A DNA stretch of 8,785 nt from RGIG1934 sp964492545 (GTDB taxonomy: Bacteria > Bacillota > Clostridia > Lachnospirales > Lachnospiraceae), in NCBI GenBank assembly GCA_964492545.1, contig CAZBKO010000097.1, positions 1-8,785 on the forward strand, in the 5' to 3' direction. Made by a program: the position numbers and the translations under genes. Below, in pieces: positions 6,107-8,785 of the stretch. The notes beneath the pieces are model-generated. The model was given only the letters and a program-made list of their open reading frames with translations, was not told the origin of the DNA and did not search any database. Each line of letters opens with the position of its first letter. Positions within the stretch are counted from its first letter, which is position 1.

Positions 6107-8269
6107 ATGAGTAATATAGATGTTGAGATTCTTGCACCGGCAGGATCTTTTGAAAGCATGAAGGCTGCCATTAATGCAGGAGCTGATGCAGTGTATATTG
6201 GTGGAAGCAGGTTTGGTGCAAGAGCATACGCCGATAATCCTGAAGAAGATATGCTTATTAGTGCTATCAATTACGTTCATTTATTTAACAGGAAAATATA
6301 CCTGACAGTTAATACTTTACTTAAAAACACTGAGATTAGTCAGTTGTATGATTATCTAAAGCCTTATTATGAAGCTGGTCTTGACGCTGTAATTGTACAG
6401 GATATGGGCGTTTTTAAATGTATTCATGAATGGTTTCCTGACATGGATATACATGCCAGCACTCAGATGGTAATTACAGGAGTGGATGGGGCGCGTTTAT
6501 TAAAGAAAATGGGAGCATCAAGAGTTGTTACAGCTAGAGAATTATCAACTTTGGAAATAAAGTCAATACATGAAGCATGTAATATAGAAATCGAAAGTTT
6601 TGTTCATGGTGCTCTATGTTATTGCTATTCAGGACAGTGTCTGATGAGCAGTATGCTTGGAGGCAGAAGCGGAAACAGAGGCAGATGTGCTCAGCCTTGC
6701 AGACTTCCTTATGATGTTATGCATAAGGGCAAAGTAATCAATAAAGATAATGAAAAATATATTTTAAGTCCAAAAGATATGTGTACAATAAGACTTCTGC
6801 CGGAAATAATTAAGGCTGGGGTATATTCCTTAAAAATCGAAGGCAGAATGAAGAGCCCTGAATATACAGCCGGTGTTGTGGCAATTTATAGAAAATATGT
6901 TGATTTACTAAAAGAGAATGGCTTTGATAATTATCGGGTTTCGGATGAGGATTACCAACGATTAGAGCAGATATATAGCAGAAGTGGTTTTAGCGATGGT
7001 TATTATAATCAGCACAATGGAAAAAATATGATGACATTTTCAAAACCTTCATATAGTGGTCAAAGTGAATCTGTAATTGCAGATATAAATGACAAGTATA
7101 TTAAGTCTGATATGAAATTGCCAATATCAGGTAATATTACTATTTGTGAAAATAAGGACATTTCTCTTACGGTTACGCATAATAATTATGAAGTGACAGT
7201 TAACGCAGGCAAACCATTACAGGCACTTAACAGACCAATTAATGAGGAAATGGTAATCAAACAGATGAACAAAACCGGTTCAACCAGCTTCGTGTTTGAT
7301 AATCTTAACATTAATATATCAGGAAATGTATTTGTTCAGGTAAAGGAATTAAACGAACTAAGGAGACTGGCATTACTACAGCTGGAAGAAAAAATACTTT
7401 CTACGCACAGAAGAGAAGCTGTACAAAAACCAGTTGAAATAAATATAAATGCACCACATGACAATAAGCTTGAACTAATATGTATGGTAAACAGCGAAGA
7501 ACAGCTTAGTACAGCAATTGTTAACAAAGATGTATCATGGGTATATGTATCAATGGATTACCTGCATATAACACAAGAGCAAGTTAATTATGCACATTCT
7601 CATAATACTAAAATTGCAATGGTAATGCCATATGTATTTAGATGGCAGGGCAGAAAATATTTTAATGAGCATTTATCAGAAATCAATCAATTAAATATTG
7701 ATGCTGTAGTAATAAGAAATGTTGATGAATTAAGCTTTGCCAAAGAAAATATGAATGATATTCCTGTTATTTATGATTATTATGTATACAACATGAATGA
7801 TTATGCATACAGTCAGCTTTACGAATTTAATCCAATCAGAATTACCCAGCCACTGGAGATTAATTACAAGGAACTGCGTAATAGGAAAACTCCAATAGGA
7901 GAAATAGTTGTATATGGATATACGCCTATTATGGTAACGGCAGGATGCGTTAATAAGAACGTGTCAGTGTGCGACAAAACGCAGAATACCTATTACCTGA
8001 AGGATAGATACAATACGCAGTTTAGGGTTGAAAATATATGTAGATACTGCTATAACCTGATTTATAATAGTGTGCCAATATCGCTTCTTTCTGTAAGTGA
8101 CGAAATAAAGAGATTGGATGTACAAGGAATACGACTTCAATTTACATCTGAAAGCAGCAATGAAACTGAAGATATAATTAATAAGTTTGCTAACAAATTT
8201 TTATGGGAAAAAGATATTGCAGAAATAGATAACTCGACTAGGGGTCATTTTAAAAGAGGAGTCGAATAG
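6107..8269 (+). CDS. U32 family iron-sulfur protein, RlhA-like (DUF3656 type)
   Basis: The predicted protein has 720 residues. The N-terminal barrel (about 6-260) starts ILAPAGSFESMKAAINAGADAVYIGG, shown here only as a landmark, and carries the U32 signature VHGALCYCYSGQC with C171, C173 and C178, then C194 and C198 in GRCAQPC. Four of these probably bind an iron-sulfur cluster. A beta-rich middle part (about 335-430) resembles DUF3656, the collagenase-like domain of RlhA. The C-terminal part (about 450-670) looks like a second, degenerate U32 barrel with C614, C622, C645 and C648. U32 proteins were named peptidases, but studied members such as RlhA and TrhP make 5-hydroxycytidine or 5-hydroxyuridine in rRNA or tRNA, and UbiU/V hydroxylate ubiquinone precursors. 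A 23S rRNA hydroxylation role is inferred, not shown. GAGG (6094-6097) lies 9 bases before the ATG. The downstream SEDS gene is 11 bases away, so the two are probably co-transcribed. Confidence 0.88.
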   Translation: MSNIDVEILAPAGSFESMKAAINAGADAVYIGGSRFGARAYADNPEEDMLISAINYVHLFNRKIYLTVNTLLKNTEISQLYDYLKPYYEAGLDAVIVQDMGVFKCIHEWFPDMDIHASTQMVITGVDGARLLKKMGASRVVTARELSTLEIKSIHEACNIEIESFVHGALCYCYSGQCLMSSMLGGRSGNRGRCAQPCRLPYDVMHKGKVINKDNEKYILSPKDMCTIRLLPEIIKAGVYSLKIEGRMKSPEYTAGVVAIYRKYVDLLKENGFDNYRVSDEDYQRLEQIYSRSGFSDGYYNQHNGKNMMTFSKPSYSGQSESVIADINDKYIKSDMKLPISGNITICENKDISLTVTHNNYEVTVNAGKPLQALNRPINEEMVIKQMNKTGSTSFVFDNLNINISGNVFVQVKELNELRRLALLQLEEKILSTHRREAVQKPVEININAPHDNKLELICMVNSEEQLSTAIVNKDVSWVYVSMDYLHITQEQVNYAHSHNTKIAMVMPYVFRWQGRKYFNEHLSEINQLNIDAVVIRNVDELSFAKENMNDIPVIYDYYVYNMNDYAYSQLYEFNPIRITQPLEINYKELRNRKTPIGEIVVYGYTPIMVTAGCVNKNVSVCDKTQNTYYLKDRYNTQFRVENICRYCYNLIYNSVPISLLSVSDEIKRLDVQGIRLQFTSESSNETEDIINKFANKFLWEKDIAEIDNSTRGHFKRGVE

Positions 8270-8273
8270 GAGG
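8268..8273 (+). promoter_or_regulatory. Ribosome binding site overlapping the U32 stop codon
   Basis: AGGAGG shares bases with the TAG stop (8267-8269) of the U32 gene and lies 7 bases before the ATG at 8281. The overlap indicates tight translational coupling between the two genes and supports this ATG as the start of the membrane protein. Confidence 0.85.
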
Positions 8274-8280
8274 AAAAACA

Positions 8281-8785
8281 ATGGTTAATGTATATATTGC
8301 CACAGCTAAATATTTGATGCTTATATTAATGGCATTCTATACCTATACTGGATTTTACGTGCTTGGAAAGAAAAAAGGCAAAAGCCTGAATGCTGCATAT
8401 AGCTTACAGGTTGCCATATTATTTGTTATGCATTTTATTGGATATTCTGTTATATACCTTAATGTTGAAAATGATACAATCATTTTGTTCTATGGATTGC
8501 AGGTTGTATATTTTATTCTGGTAATTGGAATTACAAATATTATATACGAAAAGCAGATAAGTCGAGCTGTACTTAACAATATGTGTCTAATGCTTGCCAT
8601 AGGAATGATTGTAATTACAAGATTATCATACACAAAGGCGGTAAAGCAGTTTTCAATTCTCGTTGCAGCGACAATAGTTTCTATGATTGTACCTAAGCTG
8701 ATTATTAAGATGAAAAATTTAAGAAATCTTACCTGGGTATACTGTGTAAGTGGAATTGTTATGCTTCTGGCAGTCATGATAGTTG
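8281..8785 (+). CDS. FtsW/RodA/SpoVE family SEDS protein, 5' part
   Basis: The reading frame is open from the ATG to the window edge: 168 codons with no stop, so the gene is cut. The product is a polytopic membrane protein with hydrophobic segments at about 8-29, 41-60, 66-88, 98-114, 123-143 and 151-168. SEDS proteins are peptidoglycan glycosyltransferases that polymerise lipid II, in FtsW with the division machinery and in RodA with the elongation machinery, each paired with a class B penicillin-binding protein. Residues 98-143, with ITRLSYTKAVKQF between two helices, resemble the first two helices of SEDS proteins. The three helices before them are therefore an N-terminal extension. The catalytic loops lie beyond the window, so FtsW cannot be told from RodA. 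Synteny with zapA mildly favours a division role. A different polytopic membrane protein is not excluded. Confidence 0.75.
   Translation, partial: MVNVYIATAKYLMLILMAFYTYTGFYVLGKKKGKSLNAAYSLQVAILFVMHFIGYSVIYLNVENDTIILFYGLQVVYFILVIGITNIIYEKQISRAVLNNMCLMLAIGMIVITRLSYTKAVKQFSILVAATIVSMIVPKLIIKMKNLRNLTWVYCVSGIVMLLAVMIV

Noticed and set aside
6081..6109. A perfect TTGACA (6081-6086) upstream of the U32 gene.
   Set aside because: The only -10-like box at correct spacing is TATATG at 6104-6109, which overlaps the start codon. Transcription would begin inside the gene, so this is unlikely to be its promoter.
8234..8265. Inverted repeat TCGACT/AGTCGA at the end of the U32 gene, just before the next ribosome site.
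   Set aside because: The stem is only six pairs with a 20-base loop and no extension. It is too weak to claim as a regulatory hairpin.
8490..8777. Open frame of 95 codons on the minus strand at the right edge.
   Set aside because: It is antisense to the SEDS reading frame, which has a strong ribosome site, coupling to the U32 gene and convincing membrane helices.
1..8785. Defence system, prophage, insertion sequence, CRISPR array, tRNA or riboswitch.
   Set aside because: No repeat array, integrase or transposase frame, tRNA-like fold or long structured leader was seen. All gaps between genes are under 170 bases and are explained by promoters, ribosome sites and hairpins.

Overview
The window is an AT-rich stretch of bacterial chromosome carrying six protein-coding genes, the last cut by the right edge. 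AGA-dominated arginine codons, strong GGAGG-type ribosome sites, TTGNNN/TATAAT promoters and the protein sequences themselves point to a Firmicute of the class Clostridia. The family Lachnospiraceae is the best guess, because I recall the ruvB-zapA-U32-SEDS order and this type of SEDS protein from that group. I see no RNA gene, mobile element, CRISPR array or integration site.

Left part: positions 1-81 are the flank downstream of the first gene and show no convincing terminator. The minus-strand gene at 82-1992 encodes a duplicated-ATPase ABC-F translation factor of the YdiF/Uup type. It is divergent from a glycogen phosphorylase gene (glgP, 2157-4424, plus strand). The 164-base gap between them holds a sigma-A type promoter for each direction. 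glgP appears to be a single-gene unit, with its own promoter, a strong ribosome site and an intrinsic terminator just after its stop codon.

Right part: a strong extended -10 promoter at 4496-4524 begins a co-directional cluster: ruvB (Holliday-junction branch-migration motor), zapA (Z-ring associated protein with an unusually long coiled coil), a two-barrel U32 iron-sulfur protein related to the rRNA hydroxylase RlhA, and the 5' part of a FtsW/RodA/SpoVE-type SEDS gene. Spacings are 64, 42 and 11 bases. A possible second promoter precedes zapA. A terminator-like hairpin spans the zapA stop codon and may tune expression of the downstream genes. The cluster joins DNA repair, division-ring assembly, probable ribosomal RNA modification and septal or lateral wall synthesis.

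Overall this is core housekeeping DNA rather than an accessory island. I did not find an undescribed system. The most interesting details are the internal U32 duplication with a second cysteine set, the elongated ZapA, the N-terminal membrane extension of the SEDS protein, and the stop codon placed in a hairpin loop.
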